Origin: an uncultured Pseudomonadota bacterium
GTDB lineage: Bacteria > Pseudomonadota > Gammaproteobacteria > Methylococcales > Methylomonadaceae
Direction: 5' to 3'
Assembly: GCA_903848935.1 (NCBI GenBank)
Contig: CAINHO010000024.1
Coordinates: 1-64,000 of the forward strand
DNA: 64,000 bases
The position numbers were made by a program, and so were the translations under genes. Positions 31,257 to 44,502 of this stretch are shown piece after piece. Under the pieces are notes generated by a model. The model ran no database searches, had not been told where the DNA came from, and worked only from the letters and a program-made list of their open reading frames with translations. The stretch's first letter is position 1; each line of letters begins with the position of its first letter.

Positions 31257-32447
31257 TTACTCAATAATCGATGCAACAACGCCAGCACCTACTGTACGAC
31301 CACCTTCACGAATCGCAAAACGCAATCCATCTTCCATCGCGATGGGTGAAATTAATTTTACTTTAACCGAAATGTTATCACCTGGCATAACCATTTCAAC
31401 GCCTTCTGGTAACTCTACCGCGCCTGTTACATCGGTTGTTCTAAAATAGAACTGAGGGCGATAGCCGTTAAAAAATGGCGTATGACGACCACCCTCATCT
31501 TTAGACAAGATATAAATTTCAGAGTTGAAATAAGCGTGTGGTTTAATTGTACCCTTGTGTGCTAAAACTTGACCACGCTCAACGTCATCACGTTTTGTAC
31601 CACGTAACAACAAACCAACGTTATCACCAGCCTCACCTTGGTCTAACAATTTACGGAACATTTCAACACCGGTACAAGTGGTAACAACCGTTGGACGAAT
31701 GCCAACAATTTCAACTTCTTGACCCACTTTAACCACACCACGTTCAATACGACCGGTGACTACCGTACCACGTCCAGAAATAGAAAATACATCTTCGATT
31801 GGCATCAAAAATGCGCCATCAATAGCACGCTCTGGTAATGGAATATATGTATCTAAAGCTTCAACCAATTTGATAACTGATGGCATACCAATTGGACTCT
31901 CATCACCTTGTAATGCTAGCAAAGCAGAACCTCTAATAATTGGCGTATCATCACCAGGAAAATCGTACATATCAAGCAATTCTCTGATTTCCATCTCTAC
32001 CAATTCAATCAATTCTTCATCGTCAACCATATCTGCCTTGTTCAAGAAAACAACAATATATGGAACACCAACTTGACGCGATAATAAAATGTGTTCACGC
32101 GTTTGTGGCATTGGACCATCTGCTGCGGAACAAACTAGAATTGCACCATCCATTTGAGCAGCACCTGTAATCATATTTTTTACATAATCGGCATGACCTG
32201 GACAGTCAACGTGTGCGTAATGACGCACGGTCGATTCATATTCAACATGTGAAGTCGCAATAGTAATACCACGCGCTCTTTCTTCTGGTGCATTATCAAT
32301 TTGATCGAATGCTTTTACCGCACCACCGTGTAATTTAGCCATTACACTAGTTAATGCTGCTGTTAAAGTAGTTTTACCATGATCAACGTGACCGATTGTA
32401 CCAACGTTGACGTGTGGTTTACTACGCGAAAATTTTTCTTTAGCCAT
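31257..32447 (-). CDS. tuf: Elongation factor Tu, copy in the str operon
   Basis: 396 aa. It delivers aminoacyl-tRNA to the ribosome as a GTP complex. P loop GHVDHGKT (19-26), DCPGH (81-85) and NKAD (136-139) are all present. It lies 28 bp after fusA and 5 bp before rpsJ. The second copy at 47459 encodes the same protein except for five positions (74 Val/Gln, 162 Asp/Glu, 239 Val/Ile, 255 Val/Ile, 373 Asp/Glu; this copy first). The two DNA sequences differ clearly at synonymous sites. Confidence 0.99.
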   Translation of the reverse strand: MAKEKFSRSKPHVNVGTIGHVDHGKTTLTAALTSVMAKLHGGAVKAFDQIDNAPEERARGITIATSHVEYESTVRHYAHVDCPGHADYVKNMITGAAQMDGAILVCSAADGPMPQTREHILLSRQVGVPYIVVFLNKADMVDDEELIELVEMEIRELLDMYDFPGDDTPIIRGSALLALQGDESPIGMPSVIKLVEALDTYIPLPERAIDGAFLMPIEDVFSISGRGTVVTGRIERGVVKVGQEVEIVGIRPTVVTTCTGVEMFRKLLDQGEAGDNVGLLLRGTKRDDVERGQVLAHKGTIKPHAYFNSEIYILSKDEGGRHTPFFNGYRPQFYFRTTDVTGAVELPEGVEMVMPGDNISVKVKLISPIAMEDGLRFAIREGGRTVGAGVVASIIE

Positions 32448-32475
32448 GAGTTACACCTTAAAATAATTCAAATTT

Positions 32476-34572
32476 TTACGAAAATTTCTTAATGATTGAT
32501 TCTGTGATATGCATTGGCACTTCACCGTATTTTTTAAACTGCATACTGTACGTTGCTCGACCTTGGGTCGCGGAACGTAAATCGGTGGCATAACCAAACA
32601 TTTCCGACAACGGCACTTCGCAGTCAATCACTTTTGCTGAAGCAGTATCTTTCATTGCTTGAATAACACCTCGCCGCTTACTAACATCTCCGACAACATC
32701 TCCCATGTATTCTTCTGGGGTTATTACTTCAACACGCATTACCGGCTCTAATAAAATGGGATTCGCATTTCTGGTGCCTTCTCTAAAACATATCGCACCA
32801 GCAGTACGAAAAGCGGAATCACTCGAATCAACGTTGTGATAAGAACCGCCAAACAATGTCACCTTTACATCCAAAACAGGGTAGCCGACCAAAACACCAC
32901 TTTTCAACTGATCTTGAATACCTTTATCAATAGCTGGAATATACTCGGCTAAAACTACACCTACTGAAATATCATTAATGAACTGATAACCAACACCGCG
33001 TTTCTGAGGCTCTAAACGTAACCAAATGTGGGCATATTGTCCTTTCTCGCCCATTTGACGAATAAATTTTGTTTCCTGTTCAAAAACGCATCCAATAGTT
33101 TCTCGATAAGCAACCTGAGGTGAACCTACATTTGCATCAACATTAAACTCTCGTTTCATACGATCAACGATAATGTCTAAGTGTAATTCACCCATGCCAG
33201 AAATAACTGTCTGCCCAGAATCGGGGTCGATGCTCGCTTTAAAAGAAGGATCCTCTTGTGCCAATCGTCTCAAAGCAATAAGCATCTTATCTTCATCGAC
33301 TTTGGTTTTAGGTTCGATTGCAATTGAAATAACAGGTTCTGGGAACTCTATTTTTTCTAAGATAATAAGATCATCACCACTGCAAAATGTATCACCAGTG
33401 ACCACATCTTTTAAACCGATAATAGCAGCAATATCACCTGCAAAAATAACTTTAACTTCTTCTCGACTGTCAGCATGCATCTGAACAATCCGTCCAATTC
33501 GCTCGCGCTTCATTTTTGTAGCGTTGTAAATACTGTCACCAATTGCCAATACGCCCGAGTAAACCCTAAAAAAAGTTAACAGTCCAATAAAAGGATCAAT
33601 AGCAATTTTGAACGCCAAAGCTGAGAACGACGCATCATCTCTTGCCAATCGCGTTATCGATGCCTTACCATCTACCGACATTCCTTGAACAGGTTTAACA
33701 TCAATCGGCGATGGTAAATACTCAACAATCGCATCTAACAATGTTTGAACACCTTTGTTCTTAAAAGCAGAACCACAAAGCACTGGAACAACTCGACCCG
33801 CAATTGTTAAAGTACGAATACCATTTTTAATCTCGTCATTTGTCAAAGTACCTGTTTCCAGATATTTATCCATAAACAATTCATTAGCATCAGCTGCAAC
33901 TTCAACAAGTAGTTCACGCCACCTGATTACCTCAGACACCAAATCAATTGGAATATCTAAGTCATCAAAGGTCACCCCCATATCTGTATCGTGCCAACAG
34001 ATGACGCGCATACTTAACAAATCTATTACACCATCAAAAGAATCCTCTTTCCCTAGTGGCAATTGTAATAAAACAGGGGCAGCGGCTAAACGACTTCGAA
34101 TTTGATTAACCGTACCAAAAAAATCAGCACCTAACCGATCCATCTTATTAATAAAAACTAATCGAGGTATCTTATACTTGTCAGCTTGTCGCCAGACTGT
34201 TTCAGACTGAGGCTCAACACCACCAACGGCACAAAATACTGCACAAGCACCATCCAAAACACGCAACGACCGCTCGACCTCAACTGTAAAATCAACATGC
34301 CCTGGTGTATCAATAATATTGATTCGATGCTGATCATACTGCCCCCACATCCCTTCCCAAAAACATGTCGTGGCAGCGGACGTAATCGTAATACCACGCT
34401 CTTGCTCCTGCACCATCCAATCCATAACGGCGGCACCATCATGAACCTCCCCCATTTTATGAGAGACACCAGTGTAGTAAAGAATGCGTTCAGTTGTCGT
34501 AGTTTTTCCAGCATCAATGTGCGCCATGATACCGATATTTCGATAATGTTCTATCGATGTTTTACGCGCCAC
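32476..34572 (-). CDS. fusA: Elongation factor G
   Basis: 698 aa translocase. P loop [17 protein letters not shown] and NKMD form the G domain, with domains II-V following; [14 protein letters not shown] is in domain V. Start taken as GTG at 34570-34572, giving [15 protein letters not shown], which matches the family MARKTP start; the frame continues three codons further to a TTG. The protein departs from common EF-G consensus at some places (KGQYAHIWL for [20 protein letters not shown] in domain IV), but GTPase motifs are intact. Third gene of the str operon. Confidence 0.97.
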   Translation of the reverse strand: MARKTSIEHYRNIGIMAHIDAGKTTTTERILYYTGVSHKMGEVHDGAAVMDWMVQEQERGITITSAATTCFWEGMWGQYDQHRINIIDTPGHVDFTVEVERSLRVLDGACAVFCAVGGVEPQSETVWRQADKYKIPRLVFINKMDRLGADFFGTVNQIRSRLAAAPVLLQLPLGKEDSFDGVIDLLSMRVICWHDTDMGVTFDDLDIPIDLVSEVIRWRELLVEVAADANELFMDKYLETGTLTNDEIKNGIRTLTIAGRVVPVLCGSAFKNKGVQTLLDAIVEYLPSPIDVKPVQGMSVDGKASITRLARDDASFSALAFKIAIDPFIGLLTFFRVYSGVLAIGDSIYNATKMKRERIGRIVQMHADSREEVKVIFAGDIAAIIGLKDVVTGDTFCSGDDLIILEKIEFPEPVISIAIEPKTKVDEDKMLIALRRLAQEDPSFKASIDPDSGQTVISGMGELHLDIIVDRMKREFNVDANVGSPQVAYRETIGCVFEQETKFIRQMGEKGQYAHIWLRLEPQKRGVGYQFINDISVGVVLAEYIPAIDKGIQDQLKSGVLVGYPVLDVKVTLFGGSYHNVDSSDSAFRTAGAICFREGTRNANPILLEPVMRVEVITPEEYMGDVVGDVSKRRGVIQAMKDTASAKVIDCEVPLSEMFGYATDLRSATQGRATYSMQFKKYGEVPMHITESIIKKFS

Positions 34573-34589
34573 AATGACCAACTTATTTT

Positions 34590-35060
34590 CTACCAGCGAT
34601 AATGCGAAAACGCTTTATTTGCTTCAGCCATACGATGAGTATCCTCTCGCTTTTTGACAGCAGAACCTCGACTTTCAAACGCATCTATTAACTCGCCAGC
34701 CAACTTAGCCGCCATAGTACGCTCATTTCTTTTACGTGCTGCATCAATTAACCAGCGCATTGACAAGGCTATTCGCCGTGCTGGACGAACTTCAACAGGC
34801 ACTTGGTAGGTTGCACCACCGACGCGACGTGATTTAACTTCGACACGTGGCTGAACATTTTCTAACGCTTTAGAAAGAATATCTAACGGTACTTCATGAC
34901 CTTTGCGCTCAATAACTTCTAACGCGCCATAAATGATACTTTCAGCAATTGACTTCTTGCCGCTTTCCATAATCATATTCATAAATTTAGTCAACATCAC
35001 GCTGCCAAATCTAGGATCTGGAATAATTTCTCTTTTTGTAGCTACTCTTCTTCTTGACAT
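34590..35060 (-). CDS. rpsG: 30S ribosomal protein S7
   Basis: 156 aa, [20 protein letters not shown]. Primary binder of the 16S 3' domain; in E. coli it represses the str operon from the rpsL-rpsG gap. Here that gap is only 11 bp, so an E. coli-like S7 target would have to lie mostly within coding sequence. Confidence 0.98.
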   Translation of the reverse strand: MSRRRVATKREIIPDPRFGSVMLTKFMNMIMESGKKSIAESIIYGALEVIERKGHEVPLDILSKALENVQPRVEVKSRRVGGATYQVPVEVRPARRIALSMRWLIDAARKRNERTMAAKLAGELIDAFESRGSAVKKREDTHRMAEANKAFSHYRW

Positions 35061-35071
35061 TTACTTACCAA

Positions 35072-35446
35072 TTAACCTTTAGGGCGTTTTGTTCCATATT
35101 TAGAACGACCGCATTTTCTATTACTTACACCAGAAGCGTCCAAACTACCACGCACGACATGGTAACGCACACCAGGCAAATCCTTAACACGACCACCACG
35201 AATCAAAACCACAGAATGCTCTTGAAGATTGTGACCCTCACCTCCAATATAACTACTGACTTCTGCGCCATTAGTTAATCGAACACGAGCCACCTTTCTA
35301 AGTGCTGAGTTTGGTTTTTTAGGTGTCGTCGTATAAACACGAGTACAAACACCTCGACGCTGCGGACACGCTTCTAAAGCGGGTACATTACTTTTCTCTA
35401 TTCTCTTAGCTCGAGGCTTACGGACCAATTGATTTATTGTGGTCAT
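35072..35446 (-). CDS. rpsL: 30S ribosomal protein S12
   Basis: 124 aa. Decoding-centre protein. Lys43 ([11 protein letters not shown]) and Lys88/Pro91 ([11 protein letters not shown]), the positions usually changed in streptomycin resistance, have the sensitive-type residues. Asp89 is the position thiomethylated in E. coli. First gene of the str operon. Confidence 0.98.
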   Translation of the reverse strand: MTTINQLVRKPRAKRIEKSNVPALEACPQRRGVCTRVYTTTPKKPNSALRKVARVRLTNGAEVSSYIGGEGHNLQEHSVVLIRGGRVKDLPGVRYHVVRGSLDASGVSNRKCGRSKYGTKRPKG

Positions 35447-35556
35447 ATTCTTACTCCGAAATATATTTTAACTGTCAGATCAATAAAACAACCTACCAAA
35501 ACGGTGCTAACTGACTTCAACCTAAATCAAAGTGCAACAGCTGACTGTAGCGGGCA

Positions 35557-35585
35557 ATAATACTGACTATTTTACACTAGGTCAA
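35557..35585 (-). promoter_or_regulatory. Sigma70-type promoter of the str operon
   Basis: On the minus strand TTGACC (35580-35585) and TATTAT (35557-35562) are separated by exactly 17 bp. It begins three bases after the rpoC stop and lies about 110 bp upstream of the rpsL ATG, leaving a leader of roughly 100 nt. This probably feeds rpsL-rpsG-fusA-tuf and on into the S10 genes. Confidence 0.78.
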
Positions 35586-35587
35586 GC

Positions 35588-38500
35588 CTAAATGTTTAAT
35601 GCGTGCTTAAGAGCTTCTTCAACGTCATCAATGTCAATGACAACGGACGAATCTACCTCATTCTTAACTTCAGATAATACAAAGCGTTGCCGTCTGTTTT
35701 CATGGTACGCCAAGCCCGTTCCAGCTGGAATCAACCGCCCGACAATAACGTTCTCTTTCAACCCCTGTAAACTATCACTTAATCCACGAACTGCCGCATC
35801 GGTTAGTACCCGAGTAGTTTCTTGAAATGAAGCGGCTGAAATAAAAGACTCTGTAGCTAATGAGGCTTTTGTAATACCCAACAACACAGAATCATAACTT
35901 GCTGGAATTTTTCCCGCCGCTTCAACGTGGTCATTTTCTTCACGCATCGCCGCTCTCTCTACCTGCTCACCTTTTAAAAAGCAGCTATCGCCCGAAGCAG
36001 TAATTTCAACTTTACGCAACATTTGCCGAATAATGGCCTCAATATGCTTATCGTTGATCTTTACGCCTTGCAAACGATACACATCTTGAATCTCTTTAAC
36101 TAAATAATTCGCCAACTCTTCCACGCCGCGTAAGCGCAAAATATCGTGCGGTGTCAATTCACCCTCGGCAATGGTTTCACCTTTTTCCACCTGTTCACCC
36201 TCGAACACAGTGATGTGCCGCCACTTGGGAATTAAAGTTTCAAATTGTTCACCACTCGCATCTGTAATGGAAACACGCTGCTTACCTTTAGTTTCTTTAC
36301 CAAACGCAATGATGCCGGTCGCTTCAGCAAGAATCGCGGGATCTTTCGTTTTACGCGCTTCAAACAAATCGGCAACACGCGGCAAACCACCGGTAATATC
36401 ACGGGTTTTACTTGATTCTTGCGGAATACGCGCTAACACGTCACCGATTTTTACCTCGCCACCATCTTTAATGCTAGCGATAGCACCAGTCGGTAAAAAA
36501 TATTGCGCGGGAATTTCAGTACCCGGCAAATAAATTGCGCCACCATTTGCATCAAGCAATTTCACCATCGGACGCAACTCTCTACCCGCACTACCCCGTT
36601 GTTTTGGATCAATAACTACTAAATCTGTCAAGCCAGTGATTGCATCTAGTTGTGACTGTACTGTGACACCATTTACGAAGGCATTTAGTTCAACAATTCC
36701 GTCCACTTCCGTAATAACCGGATGAGTAAATGGATCCCAATTAACGATAACTTCGCCTGCTTCAACCCGATCGCCCTCTTGTTTAGAAAGTACCGCGCCG
36801 TAAGGAATTTTATAACGTTCGCGTTCACGACCATATTCATCCATCACAACAACTTCGCCAGAACGTGAAACAGCCACGAGATTTCCTTCACGATTCACGA
36901 CGCTTTTCAGATTACTCAACCGTATACTACCTTCAGATTTTACCTCAACCTTACTGATAGCTACATCTCGAGAAGCGGCACCACCAATGTGGAATGTTCG
37001 CATTGTTAACTGTGTACCCGGTTCACCAATTGATTGGGCGGCAATAACACCAACCGCTTCGCCGATATTTACCAAATGCCCACGTCCTAAGTCGCGACCA
37101 TAACATGCAGCACAAACCCCGTGTCGATTTTCACAAGTAATAATTGAACGCACAAGTACATGATCAATACCCGCTTTTTCGAGTACAACCACCCAATCCT
37201 CGTCAATTAACGTACCTCTAGGGGCAACAATATTCTCGCCCGACTTATCCATAATATCGATAGCTGCAACTCGTCCAAGAACACGTTCAGATAGCGATTC
37301 AACGACGTTTACACCATCAATGATGGGGGTCATTGCCAGCCCACTGCTGGTGCCACAATCTTGTGCGCTAATAATCAAATCTTGTGCAACATCGACCAAA
37401 CGTCGAGTTAAATACCCTGAGTTTGCCGTTTTCAATGCTGTATCCGCCAACCCTTTACGGGCACCATGCGTTGAAATAAAGTATTGTAATACGTCTAAGC
37501 CTTCACGGAAATTCGCAGTAATTGGTGTTTCAATAATCGAACCATCTGGTTTTGCCATCAAACCACGCATTCCAGCTAATTGTCGAATCTGTGCAGCCGA
37601 CCCCCTCGCGCCGGAATCCGCCATCATATAAATTGAGTTAAATGATTTTTGCTCTTGGTTTTCACCTTGTGCATCAACATAACTCTCTTTACCCAAACCA
37701 TCCATCATCACCTTAGCGATTTTATCATTCGCGTGTGACCAAATATCAACAACCTTATTGTAGCGTTCACCATCGGTAACTAAACCAGCCGCATATTGAC
37801 TTTGGATTTCATTCACTTCTTTATTTGAATCCGCCAAAATGACATCTTTTTCAGCTGGAATTTCCATATCTTCGATACCAAATGAAATTCCGGAACGTGT
37901 TGCGTATTTGAAACCCAAATACATCAACTGATCTGCCAAAATAACGGTGTCTTTGTTACCCATGTAACGATAGCTGTAGTTAATCAAGCGCGAGATATTC
38001 TTTTTCGTCATATCGCAATTGACTAAATCAAATGGCATACCAGCGGGAATCATTTCCCAAATCAACGCTCTTCCAACGGTCGTATCCACACGATGTGTTT
38101 TACGACCCACTATGCCTGTTTCATCTGTTACTTTCTCAGTAATACGCAACTGAATTTTAGACTGCAATGCCACCGCTTTTTCTTCTAACGCCTTATGGAC
38201 TTCACTTACGCTAACAAAAATACTGCCATTACCTACCGCATCCATTTTTTCGCGACTAATGTAGTACAAACCCAAAACCATATCTTGTGAAGGGTTGATA
38301 ACCGGTTCACCGTTGGCAGGCGACAAAATGTTGTTCGTCGCCATCATCAATGTTCGCGCTTCTAATTGCGCTTCAATCGATAATGGAACGTGAACCGCCA
38401 TTTGATCGCCGTCAAAATCCGCGTTAAAAGCACTACAAACTAACGGATGTAATTGAATCGCTTTGCCTTCAATTAACGTCGGTTCAAACGCTTGAATCCC

Positions 38501-39796
38501 TAAACGATGCAATGTTGGCGCACGGTTCAACAGAATAGGATGCTCACGAATTACTTCTTCGAGAATATCCCACACTTCCGTGCCTTCACGTTCCACCATT
38601 TTTTTCGCGGCTTTAATCGTTGTCGCTAATCCACGGAATTGCAATTTGCTAAAAATGAATGGTTTGAATAATTCCAATGCCATTTTTTTCGGTAAACCAC
38701 ATTGATGCAAACGTAATGAAGGACCCACCACAATTACAGAACGCCCCGAATAATCAACTCGTTTACCGAGTAAGTTTTGACGAAAACGCCCTTGCTTACC
38801 TTTAATCATATCGGCAAGCGATTTTAAGGGGCGACGATTCGTCCCCGTGATTGCACGACCGCGACGACCATTATCAAGTAACGCATCAACCGATTCTTGC
38901 AGCATTCGTTTTTCATTACGCACGATAATGTCAGGCGCACTCAAATCCAATAACCGATTTAAACGGTTATTTCGATTGATAACCCGACGATATAAATCGT
39001 TTAAATCGGAAGTCGCAAACCGACCACCGTCAAGTGGTACTAATGGACGTAATTCAGGCGGCAATACAGGTAATACTTTCAAAATCATCCATTCAGGACG
39101 ATTTTTCGACACCAATAATGCACTCATAACTTTGAGACGTTTGGCGTATTTTTTAATTTTAGTTTCTGAACTCGTCGCGTTGATTTCTTGTTTTAAAATC
39201 TCAACTTCGGCTTTTAGATCGATGGATTTCAGCAATTCGTAAATCGCTTCAGCCCCCATTTTGGCAACAAAATCATCACCATATTTTTCTTGCGAATCTT
39301 GGTATTCATCATCTGTCAACAATACACCTTTAACTAAAGGCGTATCTCCTGACTCTAAAATCACGAAAGATTCAAAATACAACACGCGCTCAATTTCACG
39401 CAACGTCATATCAAGCAATAACGCAATACGCGACGGCAATGATTTTAAAAACCAAATATGTGCGACTGGACTGGCTAAATCAATATGCCCCATACGATCA
39501 CGACGTACTTTAGAGAGCGTGACTTCCACACCGCATTTTTCACATATGACACCGCGATGTTTTAAGCGTTTATATTTACCGCATAAACATTCGTAATCAC
39601 TGACAGGGCCAAAAATTTTGGCACAAAATAATCCGTCACGTTCCGGTTTAAAAGTACGATAGTTAATTGTTTCTGGTTTTTTTACTTCGCCGTACGACCA
39701 CGAACGAATTACATCTGGCGAGGCGAGACCAATACGAATACCATCAAAATCTTCTGCACGATTTTGACGTTTTAAGAAATTCATTAAATCTTTCAA
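35588..39796 (-). CDS. rpoC: RNA polymerase beta' subunit
   Basis: 1402 aa. N-terminal zinc site Cys70/72/85/88; catalytic magnesium site NADFDGDQ with Asp460, Asp462 and Asp464, the same numbering as E. coli. A second zinc cluster region lies in [17 protein letters not shown], and the trigger loop is near [16 protein letters not shown]. All expected parts are present and the length is normal for the class. It follows rpoB after a 74-bp gap that contains a hairpin. Confidence 0.99.
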   Translation of the reverse strand: MKDLMNFLKRQNRAEDFDGIRIGLASPDVIRSWSYGEVKKPETINYRTFKPERDGLFCAKIFGPVSDYECLCGKYKRLKHRGVICEKCGVEVTLSKVRRDRMGHIDLASPVAHIWFLKSLPSRIALLLDMTLREIERVLYFESFVILESGDTPLVKGVLLTDDEYQDSQEKYGDDFVAKMGAEAIYELLKSIDLKAEVEILKQEINATSSETKIKKYAKRLKVMSALLVSKNRPEWMILKVLPVLPPELRPLVPLDGGRFATSDLNDLYRRVINRNNRLNRLLDLSAPDIIVRNEKRMLQESVDALLDNGRRGRAITGTNRRPLKSLADMIKGKQGRFRQNLLGKRVDYSGRSVIVVGPSLRLHQCGLPKKMALELFKPFIFSKLQFRGLATTIKAAKKMVEREGTEVWDILEEVIREHPILLNRAPTLHRLGIQAFEPTLIEGKAIQLHPLVCSAFNADFDGDQMAVHVPLSIEAQLEARTLMMATNNILSPANGEPVINPSQDMVLGLYYISREKMDAVGNGSIFVSVSEVHKALEEKAVALQSKIQLRITEKVTDETGIVGRKTHRVDTTVGRALIWEMIPAGMPFDLVNCDMTKKNISRLINYSYRYMGNKDTVILADQLMYLGFKYATRSGISFGIEDMEIPAEKDVILADSNKEVNEIQSQYAAGLVTDGERYNKVVDIWSHANDKIAKVMMDGLGKESYVDAQGENQEQKSFNSIYMMADSGARGSAAQIRQLAGMRGLMAKPDGSIIETPITANFREGLDVLQYFISTHGARKGLADTALKTANSGYLTRRLVDVAQDLIISAQDCGTSSGLAMTPIIDGVNVVESLSERVLGRVAAIDIMDKSGENIVAPRGTLIDEDWVVVLEKAGIDHVLVRSIITCENRHGVCAACYGRDLGRGHLVNIGEAVGVIAAQSIGEPGTQLTMRTFHIGGAASRDVAISKVEVKSEGSIRLSNLKSVVNREGNLVAVSRSGEVVVMDEYGRERERYKIPYGAVLSKQEGDRVEAGEVIVNWDPFTHPVITEVDGIVELNAFVNGVTVQSQLDAITGLTDLVVIDPKQRGSAGRELRPMVKLLDANGGAIYLPGTEIPAQYFLPTGAIASIKDGGEVKIGDVLARIPQESSKTRDITGGLPRVADLFEARKTKDPAILAEATGIIAFGKETKGKQRVSITDASGEQFETLIPKWRHITVFEGEQVEKGETIAEGELTPHDILRLRGVEELANYLVKEIQDVYRLQGVKINDKHIEAIIRQMLRKVEITASGDSCFLKGEQVERAAMREENDHVEAAGKIPASYDSVLLGITKASLATESFISAASFQETTRVLTDAAVRGLSDSLQGLKENVIVGRLIPAGTGLAYHENRRQRFVLSEVKNEVDSSVVIDIDDVEEALKHALNI

Positions 39797-39829
39797 GAGC
39801 TTGTCCTCTTTAAAATAAGTTTAAAAGCA

Positions 39830-39850
39830 CAAGGCGCAAGCTGCGCCTTG
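39830..39850. repeat. Perfect palindrome in the rpoB-rpoC gap
   Basis: CAAGGCGCA (39830-39838) pairs with TGCGCCTTG (39842-39850) around a 3-nt loop. It would form a stable hairpin in the rpoBC mRNA about 35 nt before the rpoC ATG. A short T-rich stretch follows on the minus strand but not immediately, so it is a weak terminator at most; a processing or mRNA-stability element is equally possible. Confidence 0.6.
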
Positions 39851-39870
39851 TAGACCGGCTTGTACCTAGA

Positions 39871-42800
39871 TTATTCTCGTTCTAACTCAATATTGACCGC
39901 TAATGAACGAATTTCTTTAATTAACACATTAAATGATTCTGGCATTCCGGCTTCCATTTTGTGGTCGCCGTCGACGATGTTTTTATACATCCGAGTTCTG
40001 CCCGTCACGTCATCTGATTTAACAGTAAGCATCTCTTGCAACGTATACGCTGCACCGTAGGCTTGTAATGCCCAGACTTCCATTTCACCGAAACGCTGAC
40101 CACCAAATTGCGCTTTACCGCCTAACGGTTGTTGCGTCACGAGGCTGTAAGGTCCGGTCGAACGAGCGTGCATTTTGTCATCAACCAAATGGTTTAATTT
40201 CAACATATACATATAGCCAACCGTGACTTTACGTTCAAATCGTTCACCCGTTAAACCGTCATACAACCAAGTTTGACCATCTTCAGGTAGATCCGCCAAA
40301 CGTAGCATTTCATGAATATCTTCTTCATTTGCACCATCGAAAACGGGGGTTGCCATCGGAACGCCGCTCACTAAATTCGCCGCCATTTCCAAAATATCAG
40401 CATCGCTGAACGAAGCTAAATCCTCTTTACGACCATTGCAATTGTAAATTTTATCTAAATACTCTCGAATGGCTTTTACTTTCGCTTGCGACGCATCGTA
40501 TTTCGCTTCCAGCATTTTGCCAATTTTGATACCCAAACCTTTAGCTGCCCAACCTAAATGGGTTTCCAGTACCTGCCCGACGTTCATTCGCGACGGTACA
40601 CCTAAAGGATTAAGTACGATGTCCACCGGATTACCGTCAGCGGTATACGGCATATCTTCAATCGGGCGAATCATGGAGATAACCCCTTTATTCCCATGTC
40701 GTCCCGCCATTTTATCGCCCGGTTGAATACGGCGTTTCACAGCAAGATACACTTTCACCATTTTCAATACACCAGGCGGCAAATCGTCACCCATCGTAAT
40801 TTTGCGTTTTTTATCTTCAAACTTCGCATCAAAATCTTTACGTTGCTGTTCGATTTGTTTTTCAGTGACTTCCAATAAGGTATTGAGTTCATCCTCTTTC
40901 ATTCTGAGTTTGAACCAATCAGATGGTTTTAAACCATCTAAGTATTTTTGCTTAAGTACGTCACCAGCACTCAAATCTTTGCCAACTTGAGCAACTTTGC
41001 CAACTAAGTCTTTAGCAATTCGAGCGAAAATATCGCCTTCCAAAATCTTAATCTGATCATCTAAATCTTTGCGATAACTTTTGATTTGATCTTGTTCAAT
41101 ATCCAACGCACGTTTGTCTTTTTTTACGCCATCACGAGTAAAGACTTGTACATCAATCACGGTGCCTTCAATACTGCCGGGGACACGCAAGGACGTATCT
41201 TTCACATCTGCGGCTTTTTCGCCGAAAATCGCGCGTAATAATTTTTCTTCTGGTGTGAGTTGAGTTTCGCCTTTGGGCGTCACTTTACCCACCAAAATAT
41301 CGCCGCCTTTTACTTCGGCACCAACATAGACAATACCCGATTCGTCCAATTTCGATAACGCCTCTTCACTAACGTTCGGAATATCGGCGGTAATTTCTTC
41401 CGGACTGTGTTTAGTATCACGAGCTACGCAGGTTTTTTCTTCAATGTGAATCGTGGTGAAACGATCTTCTTTGACGACTCGTTCTGAAACGAGAATCGAA
41501 TCTTCGTAGTTGTAACCATTCCACGGCATGAAGGCAACCAACATATTTTGTCCGAGTGCCAATTCGCCCATATCAGTTGAAGGACCATCCGCCATAATAT
41601 CGCCAGACTTTACTTTGTCGCCGACTTTGACCAATGGTTTTTGATTGATACAAGTGTTTTGATTCGAACGGGTATATTTAATTAAGTTATAAATATCAAC
41701 GCCAGACGCACCGTTTTCAGTTTCGGTATCATTCACACGCACCACGATTCGTGCGGCATCTACTGATTCGATTTTACCACCGCGTGTCGCGACGACGGTC
41801 ACGCCAGAGTCTTTGGCTACGGTGCGTTCCATACCAGTACCCACTAACGGCTTTTCAGCGCGTAGCGTCGGAACGGCTTGACGTTGCATATTTGAACCCA
41901 TCAATGCCCGGTTCGCGTCATCGTGTTCTAAGAACGGAATAATCGAAGCCGCCACTGAAACAATTTGTTTCGACGAAACGTCCATATACTGCACCGTGTC
42001 AGACATCGCTAAAGTAAATTCATCTTTATGACGGCAAGATACTAGCCCATCAATCAATTTTCCTGTTTCGTCAACGGGCACACTCGCCTGCGCAATAACA
42101 AATTCACCTTCTTCAATTGCAGATAAATAATCCACTTGATCGGTTACTTTGCCGCCCACTACTTTGCGATAAGGCGTTTCTAAAAAGCCATAATTATTGG
42201 TGCGTGCATAAACTGACAATGAGTTAATCAAACCAATGTTTGGTCCCTCCGGCGTTTCAATTGGGCAAACTCGACCATAATGTGTCGCGTGTACGTCGCG
42301 AACTTCAAAGCCTGCGCGTTCGCGAGCTAAACCACCAGGACCCAACGCAGAAACGCGACGTTTGTGCGTCACTTGTGATAATGGATTGTTTTGATCCATG
42401 AACTGCGACAATTGGCTAGAGCCAAAGAATTCTTTGATTGCCGCTGAAACAGGTTTCGCATTGATAATTTCTTGAGGCATTAAACCTTCAGAATCTGCCA
42501 ACGTTAAACGTTCTTTGACTGTACGTTCTACACGCACTAAGCCAACGCGAAATTGGTTTTCGACCATTTCGCCAACGGAACGCACACGACGATTTCCCAA
42601 ATGGTCAATGTCGTCAACGATACCGTTACCGTTGCGAATAGCAATTAACTCTTTTAATACATCAATGATGTCGTCTTTTGTCAAGGTACCTGAACCAACA
42701 ATGGCTTCACGCCCTAATCGACGATTGAACTTCATTCGCCCAACAGTAGATAAATCGTAACGATCATCGGTAAAAAATAAATTTTGGAATAAATTTTCTG

Positions 42801-43965
42801 CTGATTCGCGTGTTGGCGGTTCACCAGGACGCATCATCCGGTAAATTTCAACCAAGGCTTCTAAATTATTGGTAGTAGTATCGGAACGCATCGCGTTAGA
42901 AATATAGGCACCGCGATCTAAGTCGTTGACGTATAAAGTATTGAGTTCGCTCACGCCACATTCAATACAACGATCGATAATATGACCGGTCATTTCTTCA
43001 TTAACGGATGCAATTAACTCACCCGTTTTTCGATCGATTACATTGTGACTTAAAATTTTACCGATTAAGTATTCTCTCGGTACCTCAAACGCGGTCAACT
43101 CTGCTTTATTAATATCACGAATATGCTTTGCAGTAATGCGCCGCCCTTCTTCGACCAAAACTTGGCTACCATCTTTAATATCAAATGCGGCGATTTCACC
43201 TCGCAACCGTTCGGGAGCGATATGCAAAATACAAGCATTTTGATTTATTACAAATTTATTGGTTTCAAAAAATATACTGATTATTTTTTCGTTATCGAAT
43301 GTTTTGTCTAACGCGCGTAACAAAATAGTGGCGGGAATTTTACGACGGCGATCGATACGCACAAACACACAATCTTTATGATCAAATTCAAAATCTAACC
43401 ACGAACCACGGTAAGGGATTACGCGAGCGTTAAATAATAATTTGCCTGACGAATGCGTTTTGCCTTTATCATGATCAAAAAATACGCCCGGTGAACGGTG
43501 TAATTGCGACACGATAACACGCTCAGTACCGTTAATCACAAAGGTTCCGTTATCGGTCATTAAGGGCAATTCTCCCATGTATACTTCTTGTTCCCGCACG
43601 TCTTTAACGACTTTTGCAGAAGCAGCAGCTTCTTTGTCATAAATAACTAAACGAACTAAAACACGCAAAGATGCCGCGTAAGTTGCGCCACGTTGTTGAC
43701 ATTCTCGGACATCAAAAACTGGATCACCTAAACGATAACGCACATATTCCAATACAGCGTATCCGTTATGACTTTCAATCGGAAAAACACTTGAAAATGC
43801 GGCGTGCAAACCGAGATTATCGCGTTTAGCTACGTCAATGCCGGACTGTAAAAAATGGGCATAAGAGTCAATTTGAGTGGCAAGAAGATAGGGAACTTCA
43901 AGCACTTCCGTGCTTTTCCCAAAGTTATTTCGAATACGCTTTTTTTCGGTAAAAGAGTAGGACAT
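39871..43965 (-). CDS. rpoB: RNA polymerase beta subunit
   Basis: 1364 aa. The rifampicin-binding region [27 protein letters not shown] has the sensitive-type Asp, His and Ser at the main resistance positions. The switch-region [17 protein letters not shown] follows, and the C-terminal [19 protein letters not shown] is near 1100. Co-transcribed with rplJL upstream, through an attenuator-like hairpin. Confidence 0.99.
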   Translation of the reverse strand: MSYSFTEKKRIRNNFGKSTEVLEVPYLLATQIDSYAHFLQSGIDVAKRDNLGLHAAFSSVFPIESHNGYAVLEYVRYRLGDPVFDVRECQQRGATYAASLRVLVRLVIYDKEAAASAKVVKDVREQEVYMGELPLMTDNGTFVINGTERVIVSQLHRSPGVFFDHDKGKTHSSGKLLFNARVIPYRGSWLDFEFDHKDCVFVRIDRRRKIPATILLRALDKTFDNEKIISIFFETNKFVINQNACILHIAPERLRGEIAAFDIKDGSQVLVEEGRRITAKHIRDINKAELTAFEVPREYLIGKILSHNVIDRKTGELIASVNEEMTGHIIDRCIECGVSELNTLYVNDLDRGAYISNAMRSDTTTNNLEALVEIYRMMRPGEPPTRESAENLFQNLFFTDDRYDLSTVGRMKFNRRLGREAIVGSGTLTKDDIIDVLKELIAIRNGNGIVDDIDHLGNRRVRSVGEMVENQFRVGLVRVERTVKERLTLADSEGLMPQEIINAKPVSAAIKEFFGSSQLSQFMDQNNPLSQVTHKRRVSALGPGGLARERAGFEVRDVHATHYGRVCPIETPEGPNIGLINSLSVYARTNNYGFLETPYRKVVGGKVTDQVDYLSAIEEGEFVIAQASVPVDETGKLIDGLVSCRHKDEFTLAMSDTVQYMDVSSKQIVSVAASIIPFLEHDDANRALMGSNMQRQAVPTLRAEKPLVGTGMERTVAKDSGVTVVATRGGKIESVDAARIVVRVNDTETENGASGVDIYNLIKYTRSNQNTCINQKPLVKVGDKVKSGDIMADGPSTDMGELALGQNMLVAFMPWNGYNYEDSILVSERVVKEDRFTTIHIEEKTCVARDTKHSPEEITADIPNVSEEALSKLDESGIVYVGAEVKGGDILVGKVTPKGETQLTPEEKLLRAIFGEKAADVKDTSLRVPGSIEGTVIDVQVFTRDGVKKDKRALDIEQDQIKSYRKDLDDQIKILEGDIFARIAKDLVGKVAQVGKDLSAGDVLKQKYLDGLKPSDWFKLRMKEDELNTLLEVTEKQIEQQRKDFDAKFEDKKRKITMGDDLPPGVLKMVKVYLAVKRRIQPGDKMAGRHGNKGVISMIRPIEDMPYTADGNPVDIVLNPLGVPSRMNVGQVLETHLGWAAKGLGIKIGKMLEAKYDASQAKVKAIREYLDKIYNCNGRKEDLASFSDADILEMAANLVSGVPMATPVFDGANEEDIHEMLRLADLPEDGQTWLYDGLTGERFERKVTVGYMYMLKLNHLVDDKMHARSTGPYSLVTQQPLGGKAQFGGQRFGEMEVWALQAYGAAYTLQEMLTVKSDDVTGRTRMYKNIVDGDHKMEAGMPESFNVLIKEIRSLAVNIELERE

Positions 43966-44020
43966 ATCGCTTTAAAACCTTTTGTCGTAGAACGCTTTAC
44001 TGTGCAATCATTGCAAGCAA

Positions 44021-44052
44021 CAAAAGGCCGGTGACAAAGTTGCCACCAGCCA
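44021..44052 (-). terminator. rplL-rpoB attenuator-like hairpin
   Basis: Minus-strand GGCTGGTG pairs with CACCGGCC (8 bp with one G-U; 44045-44052 with 44027-44034) around a 10-nt loop and is followed by TTTTG. It lies in the 126-bp rplL-rpoB gap, where E. coli has a partial terminator that sets the ratio of ribosomal protein to RNA polymerase. Confidence 0.75.
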
Positions 44053-44091
44053 TTCAGAAATTCAGGTCAAACCTGTACAGCGAATTAAAAT

Positions 44092-44457
44092 TTATTTAAT
44101 TTCAACCGTTGCGCCAGCTTCTGTTAATTCTTTCTTGAAAGTTTCAGCGTCTGCTTTAGAAACTGCTTCTTTCACGACTGTTGGTACGCCTTCAACTGCA
44201 TCTTTCGCTTCTTTCAGACCTAAGCCAGTAATGCCGCGAACAACCTTAATCACCGCAACTTTGTTTTCGCCGAAGCTAGTCATAATTACGTCAAATTCAG
44301 TTTGTTCTTCAGCCGCTTCTGCAGCAACAGGTGCTGCAGCAACGGCAACCGCCGCAGAAACACCAAATTTTTCTTCCATCGCTGAAATTAAATCAACGAT
44401 TTCCATGACGGTCATGTTTGCAACTGCGTCTAAAATATCCGCTTGTGAAATTGCCAT
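44092..44457 (-). CDS. rplL: 50S ribosomal protein L7/L12
   Basis: 121 aa. An N-terminal dimerisation domain, an Ala-rich hinge ([17 protein letters not shown], about 34-50) and the C-terminal factor-binding domain with [15 protein letters not shown] are visible. It forms the stalk that recruits and activates translational GTPases. Confidence 0.98.
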   Translation of the reverse strand: MAISQADILDAVANMTVMEIVDLISAMEEKFGVSAAVAVAAAPVAAEAAEEQTEFDVIMTSFGENKVAVIKVVRGITGLGLKEAKDAVEGVPTVVKEAVSKADAETFKKELTEAGATVEIK

Positions 44458-44502
44458 TGTATGTTCCTCTAAAATAATAGGGTTTAAACGAGTAAATAAA
44501 AA

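Noticed and set aside
34570-34581. Longer fusA start at TTG 34579-34581
   Set aside because: The GTG at 34570-34572 gives the family-typical MARKT start; the three extra residues have no counterpart.
31756-34602. Plus-strand ORFs of 100-138 aa opposite tuf and fusA
   Set aside because: Real conserved genes occupy the other strand completely, and the ORFs lack plausible starts or similarity.
39860-43311. Several plus-strand ORFs of 60-85 aa opposite rpoB
   Set aside because: They are shadows of the highly conserved rpoB reading frame, with composition expected of its reverse strand.
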